This document shows, piece after piece, positions 17,217-29,578 of a DNA stretch of 64,000 nucleotides (position 1 is the stretch's first letter; the number at the start of each line of letters is the position of its first letter). Location of the stretch: the NCBI RefSeq assembly GCF_040566545.1, contig NZ_JBEWZI010000008.1, positions 1 through 64,000 of the forward strand, written 5' to 3'. The stretch comes from Uliginosibacterium flavum. GTDB taxonomy: Bacteria > Pseudomonadota > Gammaproteobacteria > Burkholderiales > Rhodocyclaceae. Both the position numbers and the translations under genes were made by a program. The notes below the pieces were generated by a model, which saw nothing but the letters and a program-made list of their open reading frames with translations, ran no database searches and was not told the DNA's origin.

Positions 17217-17981
17217 ATGGCAAAACCCATTGAATTCAAGGCTGGCAGCCTGAGCGCCATGAGCGCCGTATTGCGCGAAATCGACAATGTGCGTCTGTCC
17301 GACGCACTGCAAGTCATGCTCGGCGGCATGGGCGAATTCTTCGCCGGCGAGGCCACAGTGATCGACGTCAGCCAGGTCAAGACCTTCCCGGACAAGGCTG
17401 ACTGGGCCGGCACGCTAAGCCTGCTGCGCCGTTACGGCCTGCAGCCGATTGCCCTGCGTGGCGCACCCGAACATCTGCATGCCAGCGCGCGCAAGGCCGG
17501 GCTGGCGATCCTCTCGGAGCAAGCCGCCAGCATCAAGGCCGCCAGCGATATTCAACTACCCATGGCTGAAGAGCCGCGCGCAGAGCCTGTCTCCACGGCA
17601 CCTGCCCCGCAAGCCACGCCCAGCGCGGCTGTCGGAGCAATGGTCGTTGACCGCACGATCCGCTCTGGTCAGCAGATTTACGCCAAGGGCGGCGATCTGG
17701 TGATTCTCGGCGCGGTCAGCAACGGTGCCGAAGTCATCGCCGACGGCAGCATCCACTGCTACGGCCCGCTGCGTGGCCGGGCGATTGCCGGCGCCAATGG
17801 CGACAAGAAGGCGCGTATCTACAGCAGCAATTTCGGCCCGGAGCTGATCTCGGTGGCCGGCGTTTTCCGTACTTTCGAAAAAGGCATCCCGCAACAAGTC
17901 GCCGGCAAACCTGCTCAGGCGCAGCTGCGTGGTGACGATGACAAGCAATCGCTCGTGCTGGAGCCGCTTCAGCTCGACTAA
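17217..17981 (+). CDS. minC: Septum site-determining protein MinC
   Basis: MinC (254 aa) blocks FtsZ ring assembly away from midcell. The N-terminal FtsZ-inhibiting domain is followed by an Ala/Pro linker (about residues 115-140) and the C-terminal beta-helix domain with RSGQQIYAKGGDLVILG and NGAEVIADGSIHCYGPLRGR. The ATG is at 17217 with no strong Shine-Dalgarno sequence. It is the first gene of minCDE, the usual order in betaproteobacteria. Confidence 0.95.
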   Translation: MAKPIEFKAGSLSAMSAVLREIDNVRLSDALQVMLGGMGEFFAGEATVIDVSQVKTFPDKADWAGTLSLLRRYGLQPIALRGAPEHLHASARKAGLAILSEQAASIKAASDIQLPMAEEPRAEPVSTAPAPQATPSAAVGAMVVDRTIRSGQQIYAKGGDLVILGAVSNGAEVIADGSIHCYGPLRGRAIAGANGDKKARIYSSNFGPELISVAGVFRTFEKGIPQQVAGKPAQAQLRGDDDKQSLVLEPLQLD

Positions 17982-17987
17982 TTAATA

Positions 17988-18006
17988 GGGGGCTCGAAAA
18001 GCCCCC
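17988..18006 (+). promoter_or_regulatory. Hairpin between minC and minD
   Basis: GGGGGCT and AGCCCCC form a perfect 7-bp stem around a 5-nt loop in the 47-bp minC-minD spacer. It has no T-run. It may lower readthrough or protect the mRNA and so set the MinC to MinD ratio; this is inference. The minD Shine-Dalgarno sequence (aggga) follows it. Confidence 0.5.
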
Positions 18007-18028
18007 GGAATAATCCAGGGAGAAATCT

Positions 18029-18844
18029 GTGACCCGTATCATCGTCGTAACCTCAGGCAAGGGTGGTGTCGGCAAGACCACCACCAGCGCCAGCTTCGCC
18101 TCCGGGCTGGCCATGCGCGGCTTCAAGACGGCCGTCATCGACTTTGACGTCGGCCTGCGCAATCTGGATCTGATCATGGGCTGCGAGCGCCGCGTGGTGT
18201 ATGACCTGATCAACGTGGTGCAGGGCGAAGCCAATCTGCATCAGGCCCTGATCAAGGATCGCCACTGCGAGAACCTGTTCGTACTGCCGGCCTCGCAGAC
18301 GCGCGACAAGGATGCACTGACCGAAGAAGGTGTCGAAAAGGTCCTCAAAGATCTGGAGCACATGGGCTTCGATTACATCATTTGCGATTCCCCTGCCGGC
18401 ATCGAACACGGCGCCGTGATGGCCCTGACCTTCGCCGACGAGGCCCTGGTGGTGACCAATCCGGAGGTGTCCTCGATCCGTGATTCGGACCGCATCCTCG
18501 GCATCCTGCAAAGCAAGAGCCGGCGCGCCAAGGAAGGCCAGGAAGCAGTCAAGGAACACCTGATCATCACGCGTTACTCGGCCAAGCGCGTCGAAGAAGG
18601 CGAAATGCTGTCCTACAAGGACGTGCAGGAGTTGCTGCGCGTGCCGCTGCTGGGCGTGATCCCGGAATCCGAAACCGTACTGCAGGCCTCCAACGCCGGC
18701 GCCCCGGTAATTCACACCAAGGATTCCGAAGCCGCCGACGCCTATCTGGATCTGGTCGCCCGCTTCCTTGGTGAAGAGCGCGAAATGCGCTTCGTGAATT
18801 ACGAGAAGCCCGGCCTGCTCAAGCGCATATTCGGGGGGGCCTGA
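18029..18844 (+). CDS. minD: Septum site-determining ATPase MinD
   Basis: MinD (271 aa) is a ParA-family ATPase that recruits MinC to the membrane and oscillates with MinE. The deviant Walker A is GKGGVGKTT, switch I region VIDFDVGLRNLDL, and Walker B is IICDSPAGIE. The C-terminal amphipathic membrane-targeting helix is KPGLLKRIFGGA. The start is GTG with AGGGAGA upstream. minE begins two bases after its last base. Confidence 0.98.
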   Translation: MTRIIVVTSGKGGVGKTTTSASFASGLAMRGFKTAVIDFDVGLRNLDLIMGCERRVVYDLINVVQGEANLHQALIKDRHCENLFVLPASQTRDKDALTEEGVEKVLKDLEHMGFDYIICDSPAGIEHGAVMALTFADEALVVTNPEVSSIRDSDRILGILQSKSRRAKEGQEAVKEHLIITRYSAKRVEEGEMLSYKDVQELLRVPLLGVIPESETVLQASNAGAPVIHTKDSEAADAYLDLVARFLGEEREMRFVNYEKPGLLKRIFGGA

Positions 18845-18845
18845 C

Positions 18846-19112
18846 ATGTCCTGGCTCGAAAAAATCTTCGGCACTGCCCAACCGAAAACCGCCCAGCGCG
18901 CCAAAGAGCGCCTCACCTTGGTGATCGCTCACCAGCGTGCCGACGAGGGCGGCGCGCCTGATTTTCTGCCAGCCCTGCAGAAAGAGCTGATCGCCGTGAT
19001 CTCGAAATACGTCAAGGTGAACGCCGACGACATCAAGGTGCTGCTCGAAAAGAAGGACAATTTCGAAGTACTGGAAATCAATATCGTGATGCCGGAACCG
19101 GGTACGCGCTGA
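18846..19112 (+). CDS. minE: Cell division topological factor MinE
   Basis: MinE (88 aa) stimulates MinD ATPase and drives the Min oscillation. The N-terminal membrane-binding helix (MSWLEKIFG), the anti-MinCD segment (AKERLTLVIAHQR) and the C-terminal dimerisation domain are recognisable. It starts immediately after minD and is followed by a good terminator, closing the operon. Confidence 0.97.
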   Translation: MSWLEKIFGTAQPKTAQRAKERLTLVIAHQRADEGGAPDFLPALQKELIAVISKYVKVNADDIKVLLEKKDNFEVLEINIVMPEPGTR

Positions 19113-19136
19113 GCACTGCCAGCCCCGTTTCCTGAC

Positions 19137-19162
19137 AAAACCCGCCGCCCGGCGGGTTTTTT
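19137..19162 (+). terminator. Rho-independent terminator of minCDE
   Basis: CCCGCC (19141-19146) pairs with GGCGGG (19151-19156), extended by AAAA/TTTT, and is followed by six Ts. It lies 24 nt after the minE stop. Confidence 0.9.
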
Positions 19163-19211
19163 ATGGCCTGAAGAGCGAGGCTGGTCGCGGCTCTTCGGGC
19201 TACAGCCGAAA

Positions 19212-19246
19212 GTCGTGAGTCGTGAGTCGCAAGTCGCAAGTCGAAA
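19212..19246. repeat. Heptanucleotide tandem array, five units
   Basis: Units read gtcgtga, gtcgtga, gtcgcaa, gtcgcaa, gtcgaaa with exact 7-bp period. The reverse-complement form occurs at 19408-19442 and again at 27526 and 35151; the same-strand form occurs at 25224. Confidence 0.85.
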
Positions 19247-19249
19247 AAA

Positions 19250-19290
19250 CACGGTCCCACCCCAGCGGGAGGATCGAGTTTACAAACTCG
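19250..19290. repeat. Dispersed repeat fragment, copy C, inverted
   Basis: cccaccccagcgggaggatc followed by gagtttacaaactcgatcc matches, in reverse complement, the core of the repeats at 4645-4841 and 34868-35146. Its centre is a 24-bp near-palindrome, GGATCGAGTTT...AAACTCGATCC. Confidence 0.65.
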
Positions 19291-19407
19291 ATCCTCTTCA
19301 AGGGAAAGAAGACCGTCCGGGCGCGAGTTGCGATTAACGCGCAGCGCCCTTCGCCACGCCTCCTCTGGATTCCGGATCAAGTCCGGAATGACGAAACCGG
19401 CGCGGGT

Positions 19408-19442
19408 CTTGCGACTCGCGACTTGCGACTTGCGACTTGCGA
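19408..19442. repeat. Heptanucleotide tandem array, five units, inverted
   Basis: Units read cttgcga, ctcgcga, cttgcga, cttgcga, cttgcga. It faces the array at 19212-19246 in opposite orientation, about 160 bp away, so the two could pair in single-stranded nucleic acid. Confidence 0.85.
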
Positions 19443-19650
19443 CACCCCCAGCCCCCCCCCGAAGACCCGCACCCGACCTGCCTCTACACCATCCCTATCT
19501 GAAGATCCAAGTGCAGAGCGACTCTTCGAGCACATGATGTAAGCGACCTTTCAGGCTGCATCCCTCAAGAAAACCCGGCCCACCCCGTAAACCTTCGTAG
19601 CACCGGCCTTGCTTGGCCTGCGCACGACATTCGGGATGGAGAGGGCGCTC

Positions 19651-20621
19651 ATGTTTCGCGCAGTCGGACTATTGATTATTTGGGGACTATTGCAGGCCAG
19701 CGCTCAGGCCGCCGAGCCCTACCCCAGCCGTCCCATCACGCTGGTGATTCCGTATGCCGCGGGCAGCGATACGGATGTAATAGGGCGCATGCTCGGCAGT
19801 CTTACCCATCCGGATATGAACGCGCGCGCACCGGTATTCGAAAACCGCACGGGAGCCTCCGGACTCACGGCCTCGCTGTGGGTGCGCGCGGCCGCGCCCG
19901 ATGGCTACACATTGCTCATCGCCCGCGTCGGGACGCATGCGATTGCGCCGGCAATAGAAGTCAAGCGCCCCTACGATCAGGATGAATTCACCACCCTGGC
20001 GATCCTTTCAACGAACCCGCTGATTTGCGCCGTACGCAAAGACTCGCCCTACAAAACCTCCCGCGATCTGCTCGCGGCAATTCGTCAGCAGCCGGGAAAA
20101 CTGAAATACGGGACATCCGGGGCCGGCACCATCCAGAATCTGGCCGCGCAATATCTGCTCGCCCTCGGTGGTCTCAAACCCGAAGCTGCCAAGGTGCGGT
20201 ATTCCACCAGCGGCGCCACTGCCACAGAGGATCTGGTTAATGGGCACGTCGACTTCGTCTGCAACAACGCCAACACGGTGCTCCCCGGCATGCAGGCCGG
20301 CAAGCTGCGCGGACTATTCACCACCGCGCCGGCGCGCATGACCCAAGCGCCCGATTTGCTCACCGCACGCGAAGCCGGCTTGCGCGACATGGTGCAGATT
20401 CAGGGCTGGACGGCCCTGATGGGCCCCGCCAAGCTTCCTGCCGAAGTCACCAGCAAATGGAAGACAGTCTTGGCCAAACTCGCCAAAGACCCGCAGTGGC
20501 TGGCTGGCAATATCCAGCTGGGCGCCCAATCGGCCTTGCTGAACGTGAAGGATCCTGAAAAATTCGTTCGCGACCAGTACGTTTTATATGACCAGCTGAT
20601 CACCACCCAGGGTCTGCGCCA

Positions 20622-20625
<4 letters not shown>
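19651..20625 (+). CDS. TctC-family periplasmic binding protein
   Basis: A 324-aa tripartite tricarboxylate transporter (TTT) receptor-type protein. A signal peptide ends near ASAQAAE. The mature start YPSRPITLVIPYAAGSDTD and the later GTSGAGTIQNLAAQYL are family patterns. The start at 19651 is favoured by GGAGAGG 6 nt upstream over the in-frame ATGs at 19609 and 19636. No TctA or TctB permease is present. It overlaps the following hybrid kinase gene by 4 nt, so it more likely presents a ligand to the kinase than feeds a transporter (inference, by analogy with BctC sensing in Bordetella). Confidence 0.88.
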
Positions 20626-23941
<3,316 letters not shown>

Positions 23942-23945
<4 letters not shown>

Positions 23946-25210
23946 GTGCAGAACACGCAGATAAACCGCTGCTCCTGCTGGTGGATGACACGCCCAGCAA
24001 TCTGCATGTACTGGCCGCCATCCTCAAACACGATTACCGCCTCAAACTCGCCACCAACGGGCCGGATGCCATCGCCCTTTGTCACAAAGAGGAACAGCCC
24101 CAGCTGCTCGTCCTCGACGTGATGATGCCGGACATGAGTGGCATCGAAGTGCTCACCGCCCTGCGCGCAGATCCACATACGGCCGCCATCCCGGTGATCT
24201 TCCTCAGCGCAGACGACTCCGAGCGCAGCCAACTGGACGGCTTCGAACTCGGTGCCGATGACTACCTGACCAAGCCCGTGAATCACATCCTGCTGCAAGC
24301 CCGGGTGCACAACATCCTGCGCCGCAAGCAGGCCGAAGACCGGGTGCGCGAACTCAACGCAACGCTGGAAGCGCGCGTCGCCCAGCGCAGCCGAGAGCTG
24401 GACGCCGCCAACGCCGCCTTGCAACACTCGCTGGAAGACCTGGCGCGCAGCGAAGCCCGCGCAGCCCTGAGCATCATGGTGGCCAGCATCACCCATGAAC
24501 TCGGCACGCCACTGGGCAACAGCGTAATGACCGCCGGCACTCTGGATGACGCCACGCGCGAGTTGGAACACCTGATGGAAAGCGGCCAGATCAAACGCAG
24601 CAACCTCACCGACTATTTTTCTGTGCAGCGAGACGGCCTCAACATCCTGCAACGCAATCTGCAGCGTGCCAACGAACTTCTGAGCAATTTCAAACAAGTC
24701 GCCGCCGATCAGGCCAGCGAGCAACGCCGCGAATTCGACTTGGGCGAAGTCATCCACGAAATCGTTGCCAGCCTGCAACCCAGCCTCAAACGCCATCCGC
24801 ACAAACTCGTCGTCGACATTCCGAAGGGCATCCTGATGGATAGCCAGCCGGGACCTCTCGGCCAAGTCTGCATAAATCTGATCAACAACGCCTACCTGCA
24901 CGCCTTTGAAGGGCGCTCAGACGGCCTGCTAACCCTCAGCGCCAGCGCCGATGAGCAGCAAGTCACGCTGCGCGTCAGCGACAATGGCATCGGAATTCCC
25001 GCCGAAAATCTTGAAAAACTGTTCCTGCCCTTCTTCAGCACCAAGATCGGAAAAGGCGGCAGCGGACTGGGCATGACCATCGTCGAAAGCCTGATCAGCA
25101 AGACCCTGGGCGGCAACATCAGCGTCAACTCCACCCTCGGCGTCGGCACCACTTTCAGCATCCGCCTGCCGCGCCAGGCTCCCGTCGCGGCAGAAACGCC
25201 TGCGCCTTAG
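23942..25210 (+). CDS. Receiver-histidine kinase fusion
   Basis: A 422-aa soluble protein. The N-terminal receiver has phospho-acceptor D59 (VLDVMMPDMSG) and the acidic pair D15-D16. A coiled coil of about residues 125-180 follows. A kinase core has H185 in SITHELGTPLGNS and ATP-site motifs NLINNAYLHAFEG, VSDNGIG and GGSGLGMTIVESL. It probably receives phosphate from the upstream hybrid kinase and passes it on. No DNA-binding output is encoded in the operon, so the final target is elsewhere. The 208-bp gap after it holds a two-unit heptanucleotide repeat (25224-25237). Confidence 0.9.
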
Positions 25211-25223
25211 GGCGAGGGACTAA

Positions 25224-25237
25224 TCGCAAGTCGCAAG
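25224..25237. repeat. Heptanucleotide repeat, two units
   Basis: Two tcgcaag units, the same heptamer seen in longer arrays at 19212, 19408, 27526 and 35151. It lies 14 bp after the stop of the receiver-kinase gene. Confidence 0.6.
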
Positions 25238-25418
25238 TCATGGGCCCGCTCGGCCCCCTCTTCTTGGCAGGGAGAGGGGCAGCAGCGACAAACCCCTCGG
25301 CCCGAAGAACCCCGCCCCTATTACCTCTTCAGCATGGCAGTCTGCGCAAGCAAGCTGGGCGAGGCTGTCCGGGCGGCTCCTGAAGTGAATGCCCCACAAC
25401 CCTTGGCTGCGTCTGAAC

Positions 25419-26243
25419 TCAGATACGGCGCCGCACTGGTTTTACCCGGGGCATGTCCATTTCAGAAAGCAACTCTGTCGGGGCCGATGAACGCGTGCTA
25501 GAGGAAGTACTCATCACGCAATCGCGGCCGCCCTGCTTGGCCGCATACAGATACCGATCGGCTTGTTCGATCAAGCTCTCGCAGTCGCCTTCACCCAGAT
25601 AGGTGCTGACGCCAAAGCTGGCTGTCACCTGACCGGCACGTCCTACCCTGCTTTGCTTGATTGCACGGCGCATACGCTCGGCAATCCGGACCGCGCCTGC
25701 ATCATCGGTTTCCGGGCAAATCAGCAAGAACTCCTCGCCACCCCAGCGGCCAAAATGATCCGACACCCGCATCTTGCGCTGGATGCGTCGCGCCACGGCC
25801 CTGAGTACTTCGTCCCCAACCGGATGGCCGAAGCTGTCATTCACCTGTTTGAAGTGATCGATATCCAGCATTACCAGCGACAGCGGGCGTCCATAACGCT
25901 CGGCGCGATCAAATTCATGCGCCAGCACGCGCAAGGTCTTGCGCCGGTTTGCCAGACTGGTCAAAACATCGGTTTCGGCAGCCTCCAGCAAATGAATGAC
26001 ATCCCGCCAGCGCCGCCAGGCAAAAATCGCCAGAAAGCCCCAGGTTGTCGCCAGACACAAAAACACCGACTCAAGCTGCCAGACCGAATGCTCACGTGCA
26101 TAACGCAGCACCGGCACGGCAATTTCCGTTGAGAAGATAAGCCCGCACACCAGCACGCAGGCGACCGCCAGCGCCATCAAGTCGAATACGCCGACCTGAT
26201 GATCCTGGTACCAGCGGCGAAGAGCGCGCCAACGAGGGGGCAT
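25419..26243 (-). CDS. Membrane diguanylate cyclase (GGDEF)
   Basis: A 274-aa protein with two membrane helices (about residues 19-40 and 57-77) separated by a short periplasmic loop, then a GGDEF domain that makes cyclic di-GMP. The active-site motif is GGEEF near residue 168. An inhibitory I-site RVSD lies five residues before it, so product feedback is expected. The start is an ATG at 26243. Its neighbour across a small lipoprotein gene is a TpbA-like periplasmic phosphatase; TpbA of Pseudomonas is known to control a membrane diguanylate cyclase. Confidence 0.9.
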   Translation of the reverse strand: MPPRWRALRRWYQDHQVGVFDLMALAVACVLVCGLIFSTEIAVPVLRYAREHSVWQLESVFLCLATTWGFLAIFAWRRWRDVIHLLEAAETDVLTSLANRRKTLRVLAHEFDRAERYGRPLSLVMLDIDHFKQVNDSFGHPVGDEVLRAVARRIQRKMRVSDHFGRWGGEEFLLICPETDDAGAVRIAERMRRAIKQSRVGRAGQVTASFGVSTYLGEGDCESLIEQADRYLYAAKQGGRDCVMSTSSSTRSSAPTELLSEMDMPRVKPVRRRI

Positions 26244-26423
26244 GCGAACGATCCCGAAATTAGTTTTGCCGTAAGATTAAGTGTGCGGCTTTTTACATGC
26301 CTGCGCCAGCAAAGCTGCACCGACGAAGTTTGCATCCCTTTGTGGCACTTATAGCTAAACATGCGCCGACTATACTTGGGGAAAAGACTCACTCAGACCC
26401 ATCTCGTTCGTAAGGACACCGCG

Positions 26424-26843
26424 ATGACGACCCATTCATGCCCCCCACTTCGCCGAACCCTGCTGCGACGCGCAGCCCTGATCGCATTCATTGCCCTGCT
26501 CGCTGCGTGTGGTGGCGGCAGCGACAAACCACTGGCGGCGCTTTACACCTCGATTTCAATCACCGATCTGAGCTATCCGTCGGATGAGTACACCAACGAT
26601 GACATCAAGATCGAAGCCCGCGCATCCAGCATGGGCGAGATCTCTGGCGGCGACATTGACTGGTCGCTCGACCAGACCAGCGGCCACGATATTGGCAGCG
26701 TGACTAAAACGCTCTCCGATGACAACCACAAGGTCACCTTCCACGTCACGGCACCGGATCAAACCGGACCGGTCTGGTTCAAAATCAAGGTCAAGGCAAA
26801 CGGCTACTCGGACAGCCGGACCTTCTCGGTCGATATCAGATAG
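26424..26843 (+). CDS. Small putative lipoprotein
   Basis: A 139-aa protein. A basic N-terminus and hydrophobic segment lead to a lipobox LLAAC, followed by a Gly-rich spacer (CGGGSDK). The mature part resembles a single Ig-like beta domain (SITDLSYPSDEY; KVTFHVTAPDQTGPVWFKIK). No named family is recognised. The ATG at 26424 has taagga upstream and is preferred over an in-frame start at 26361. It lies between the diguanylate cyclase and the phosphatase, divergent from the first and convergent with the second. Confidence 0.75.
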   Translation: MTTHSCPPLRRTLLRRAALIAFIALLAACGGGSDKPLAALYTSISITDLSYPSDEYTNDDIKIEARASSMGEISGGDIDWSLDQTSGHDIGSVTKTLSDDNHKVTFHVTAPDQTGPVWFKIKVKANGYSDSRTFSVDIR

Positions 26844-26870
26844 TCGGCAAGCAAGAGTTTCAGGGCGGTT

Positions 26871-27452
26871 TCAGCGCACGGAGGCGGCTTTGTCCTCAAA
26901 CACCGCACGCTTGATCGCCTCCACATCCAGCGCCTCGATGGTCTTCTTGACATTGGGATAGGTTCGTTCGTGATAACCGAAGCCACCGCGCCGCAACTCG
27001 TCAATCGCCTCCGCCTTACTCCAGCCCTGGAACACCAGACGGTAGCCAGCGATCACGAAACCGGTGCGGTCACTGCCATGCCAGCAGTGCACCAGCACCG
27101 GCTTGGCCGCCTGATTGATCTGGCGCAGCACGATCACCAGATCCTCGGACTTCACCGAACCTGCCGCCATCGCGTGGCGCAAACGCGTAAAGCCCTGCTT
27201 CTCGAAGTCGGCTGAGTCACTGTGATACTCGCGTAAATTCATGAAACTCTTGATACCCAGCGCCTTCAGGTCTGCAACATCCGACTTGCCCGGCTGCTCG
27301 GCGCGATACAGATCCGGCGCCACCTGAAACAGATTGCCAACCGAAGTATCGATCACTGGCCGTGCCCACTTTTCGGGACGCAGCTCTGGTGCCGCCAGTG
27401 CGGTTTGCAAGCTCAGGGTCAGGCCCAAAACGATCAGGGTAAAAGCACGCAC
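26871..27452 (-). CDS. Periplasmic dual-specificity phosphatase, TpbA-like
   Basis: About 193 aa with a signal peptide ending at ALAAPE. The catalytic P-loop is VHCWHGSDRTG, the HCx5R signature of protein tyrosine phosphatases. Flanking patterns LYRAEQP, YRLVFQGWSKAEAIDELRRG and GGFGYHE resemble periplasmic TpbA of Pseudomonas, as I recall that sequence. The GTG at 27452 has GGAGA 6 nt upstream; another GTG two codons earlier would place the ribosome site too close. It likely acts on a periplasmic or membrane phosphoprotein; the neighbouring diguanylate cyclase is a candidate (inference). Confidence 0.85.
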   Translation of the reverse strand: MRAFTLIVLGLTLSLQTALAAPELRPEKWARPVIDTSVGNLFQVAPDLYRAEQPGKSDVADLKALGIKSFMNLREYHSDSADFEKQGFTRLRHAMAAGSVKSEDLVIVLRQINQAAKPVLVHCWHGSDRTGFVIAGYRLVFQGWSKAEAIDELRRGGFGYHERTYPNVKKTIEALDVEAIKRAVFEDKAASVR

Positions 27453-27525
27453 GTTCACTCTCCGGTGGCGAATCCAAGGTGCCGATTCTGGCGACTAAGG
27501 CGCCAAGCGGCAAGCCCGTTCCTCG

Positions 27526-27553
27526 CCTTGCGCCTTGCGCCTTGCGACTTGCG
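27526..27553. repeat. Heptanucleotide array, four units
   Basis: Units ccttgcg, ccttgcg, ccttgcg, acttgcg in the 174-bp gap between the phosphatase and the VWA lipoprotein gene. It belongs to the cttgcga family. Confidence 0.7.
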
Positions 27554-27626
27554 ACAAAACCATCAACCCATTTCCCGGTACTCGTCCGTTTCAGTCTCAC
27601 GCATCGCTCAACCCAGGAGACTGAAC

Positions 27627-29393
27627 ATGAAACCTCGCACCCTTCCCCGCCTGCTCGCATTATTGCTGGCCGGCCTGCTCGCCGCCTGCGCAGTCACCCA
27701 GCAGGACGGCACGTCCGCCCAATCGCAGCCGGGCATCGCTCACCGGAGCGAGAACGAAATCAAGCTAGCGTCGCAGCCACAGCCACAGCCAGCGATCACG
27801 CAAGGGAAACCTGCGGAATCCATTCTCGCAGGCGCCCTTGCCGCCCCCACAGCCCCCCGCAGGGATGCGCCGAAAGGCGAGATGAAGCGTGACATCAGCG
27901 CCAACAAGATGATGGCCTACGCAACGCAGCCCGCACCCGCCGTATATGAAGCCATCCGCCAGCAGCCACAGGATGATCGCGAACGCTACGGCCAGCTCAA
28001 GGACAACCCGGTCAAACAGGTCGCCGAGGCGCCGGTTTCCACCTTCAGCATCGACGTGGATACGGGCAGCTACAGCAATGTGCGGCGCATGCTCAATGCC
28101 GGTCACCTGCCACCCAGCGACGCGGTGCGCGTCGAGGAACTGATCAACTACGTCCCCTACGACTACGCTCTGCCGAAGGACGGGCGGCCATTTGCCGTAC
28201 ACACCGAAATGGCGCCGGCACCCTGGAATGCCGAGCGCATCTTGCTGCGCATTGCCATCAAGGGCCAGGACATTGCCAAGCAGGCGCTGCCACCCGCCAA
28301 TCTGGTGTTTCTGGTCGACGTCTCCGGCTCGATGAACAGCGCGGACAAACTGCCCCTGCTCAAATCCTCGCTCAAGCTGCTGGTGAATGAGATGCGTGAG
28401 CAGGATCGCCTCTCCCTCGTCACCTATGCTGATGGCACGCGCGTCGCACTCTCACCCACAGCCGGCAACGAGAAGGCCACGATCAACGCCGCGATTGACG
28501 CACTGCGCTCCAGTGGCAGCACAGCCGGCGCTTCCGGCATCCAGCTGGCCTACAGCGCGGCACAGCAGAGTTTCATCAAGGGTGGCATCAACCGCATCCT
28601 GCTGGCCACCGATGGCGATTTCAATGTCGGCATCAGCGATAACCGTCAGCTCAAAAGCATGATCGAAGAGAAACGCAAATCCGGCATCTCGCTGTCGACA
28701 CTCGGCTTCGGCACGGGCAATTACAACGAGGCCATGATGGAGCAGATCGCCGATGTGGGTGACGGTGCTTACTCCTACATCGACAGCCTGATGGAAGGCC
28801 ACAAGGTGCTGGTCAATGAAATGACTTCGACCCTCGCGACCATTGCCAAGGACGTAAAGGTGCAGATCGAGTTCAACCCGGCGGTAGTCAAGGAGTATCG
28901 CCAGATCGGCTACGAGAACCGTCAGCTGGCGCGTGAAGATTTCAACAACGATGCCGTCGATGCCGGCGATATCGGTGCCGGCCACACCGTCACCGCGCTG
29001 TATGAGCTGACCCTGGTCGGCGGCAAACCCAGCGTGGATGCCTTGCGCTATGCCCCGCAAGCCAGCACGGAAGGCCCGCGCGCCAATGAACTCGGCCACC
29101 TCAAGCTGCGCTACAAACTGCCCGAAGCCAGCAACAGCCAGCTCATCGACTTCGCCCTGCAACGCAACGCGATCAAGTCGCTGGACGCTGCCAGCAGCGA
29201 ATTCCGCTTCACCACGGCTGTGGCCGCCTATGGCCAGATATTGAAAGGCGGCAAATACACCGGCAGCTGGACCTATGCCGATGCCCGTCAGCTGGCGATG
29301 AACAACCTCGGCAAGGACAAGTTCGGTTATCGCGGCGAGTTCCTGCGCCTGATTGATCTGGCCAGTTCGCTCAGCACGAAAGCGACGAAATGA
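27627..29393 (+). CDS. VWA-domain lipoprotein (YfbK-like)
   Basis: A 588-aa lipoprotein with signal and lipobox LLAAC. The segment EAPVSTFSIDVDTGSYSNVR is the family's N-terminal motif (DUF3520/YfbK type). The von Willebrand A domain has an intact MIDAS, DVSGS (D231, S233, S235), with a later DGDFNVG. A C-terminal domain follows with ELGHLKLRYKLPEA. The ATG at 27627 has aggag upstream; longer frames are not lipoprotein-like. It precedes an ECF sigma factor on the same strand, a frequent pairing. It may bind metal-dependent protein partners at the envelope. Confidence 0.88.
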   Translation: MKPRTLPRLLALLLAGLLAACAVTQQDGTSAQSQPGIAHRSENEIKLASQPQPQPAITQGKPAESILAGALAAPTAPRRDAPKGEMKRDISANKMMAYATQPAPAVYEAIRQQPQDDRERYGQLKDNPVKQVAEAPVSTFSIDVDTGSYSNVRRMLNAGHLPPSDAVRVEELINYVPYDYALPKDGRPFAVHTEMAPAPWNAERILLRIAIKGQDIAKQALPPANLVFLVDVSGSMNSADKLPLLKSSLKLLVNEMREQDRLSLVTYADGTRVALSPTAGNEKATINAAIDALRSSGSTAGASGIQLAYSAAQQSFIKGGINRILLATDGDFNVGISDNRQLKSMIEEKRKSGISLSTLGFGTGNYNEAMMEQIADVGDGAYSYIDSLMEGHKVLVNEMTSTLATIAKDVKVQIEFNPAVVKEYRQIGYENRQLAREDFNNDAVDAGDIGAGHTVTALYELTLVGGKPSVDALRYAPQASTEGPRANELGHLKLRYKLPEASNSQLIDFALQRNAIKSLDAASSEFRFTTAVAAYGQILKGGKYTGSWTYADARQLAMNNLGKDKFGYRGEFLRLIDLASSLSTKATK

Positions 29394-29501
29394 TCCGGTA
29401 GGTGCGACTTCAGTCGCACGCCACGCTCGGTTGGCCGACTGAAGGCTCTCCTGAGCTTGTCGAAGGGTCGGCCCTACGGAAACGTGGTGTCGATAAGCCA
29501 C

Positions 29502-29544
29502 GGAGCGGCTTCAGCCGCGAAGGCTTTCGCGCTGAAGCCGCTCC
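29502..29544. repeat. REP-like hairpin before sigma factor gene
   Basis: ggagcggcttcagccgcgaa (29502-29521) pairs with 29526-29544 apart from one unpaired base, with a 4-nt loop. The 29394-29578 gap also holds a gtgcgacttcagtcgcac palindrome near 29403-29420 and a ctgagcttgtcgaagg phrase common in intergenic repeats. Confidence 0.7.
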
Positions 29545-29578
29545 TGCAGTACAGGCCCTGCGGGCTATACTTCGCGGC

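Larger units (their letters stand above)
19113..19650. other. Repeat-filled gap after minE
   Basis: Apart from the minE terminator, this gap has no gene. It holds two heptanucleotide arrays in opposite orientation (19212-19246 and 19408-19442). Between them lie a copy of the dispersed GGATCGAG element (19250-19290) and a tggattccggatcaagtccg palindromic tract near 19370-19392. A promoter for the downstream signalling operon was not identified. Confidence 0.6.

Noticed and set aside
18053..18916. 287-aa open frame antisense to minD
   Set aside because: It overlaps a certain gene on the opposite strand and shows the His/Gln-rich composition of a complementary-frame shadow.
19212..19442. Possible CRISPR array
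   Set aside because: The repeats are 7 bp in strict tandem without spacers, and the two arrays are inverted; there are no cas genes.
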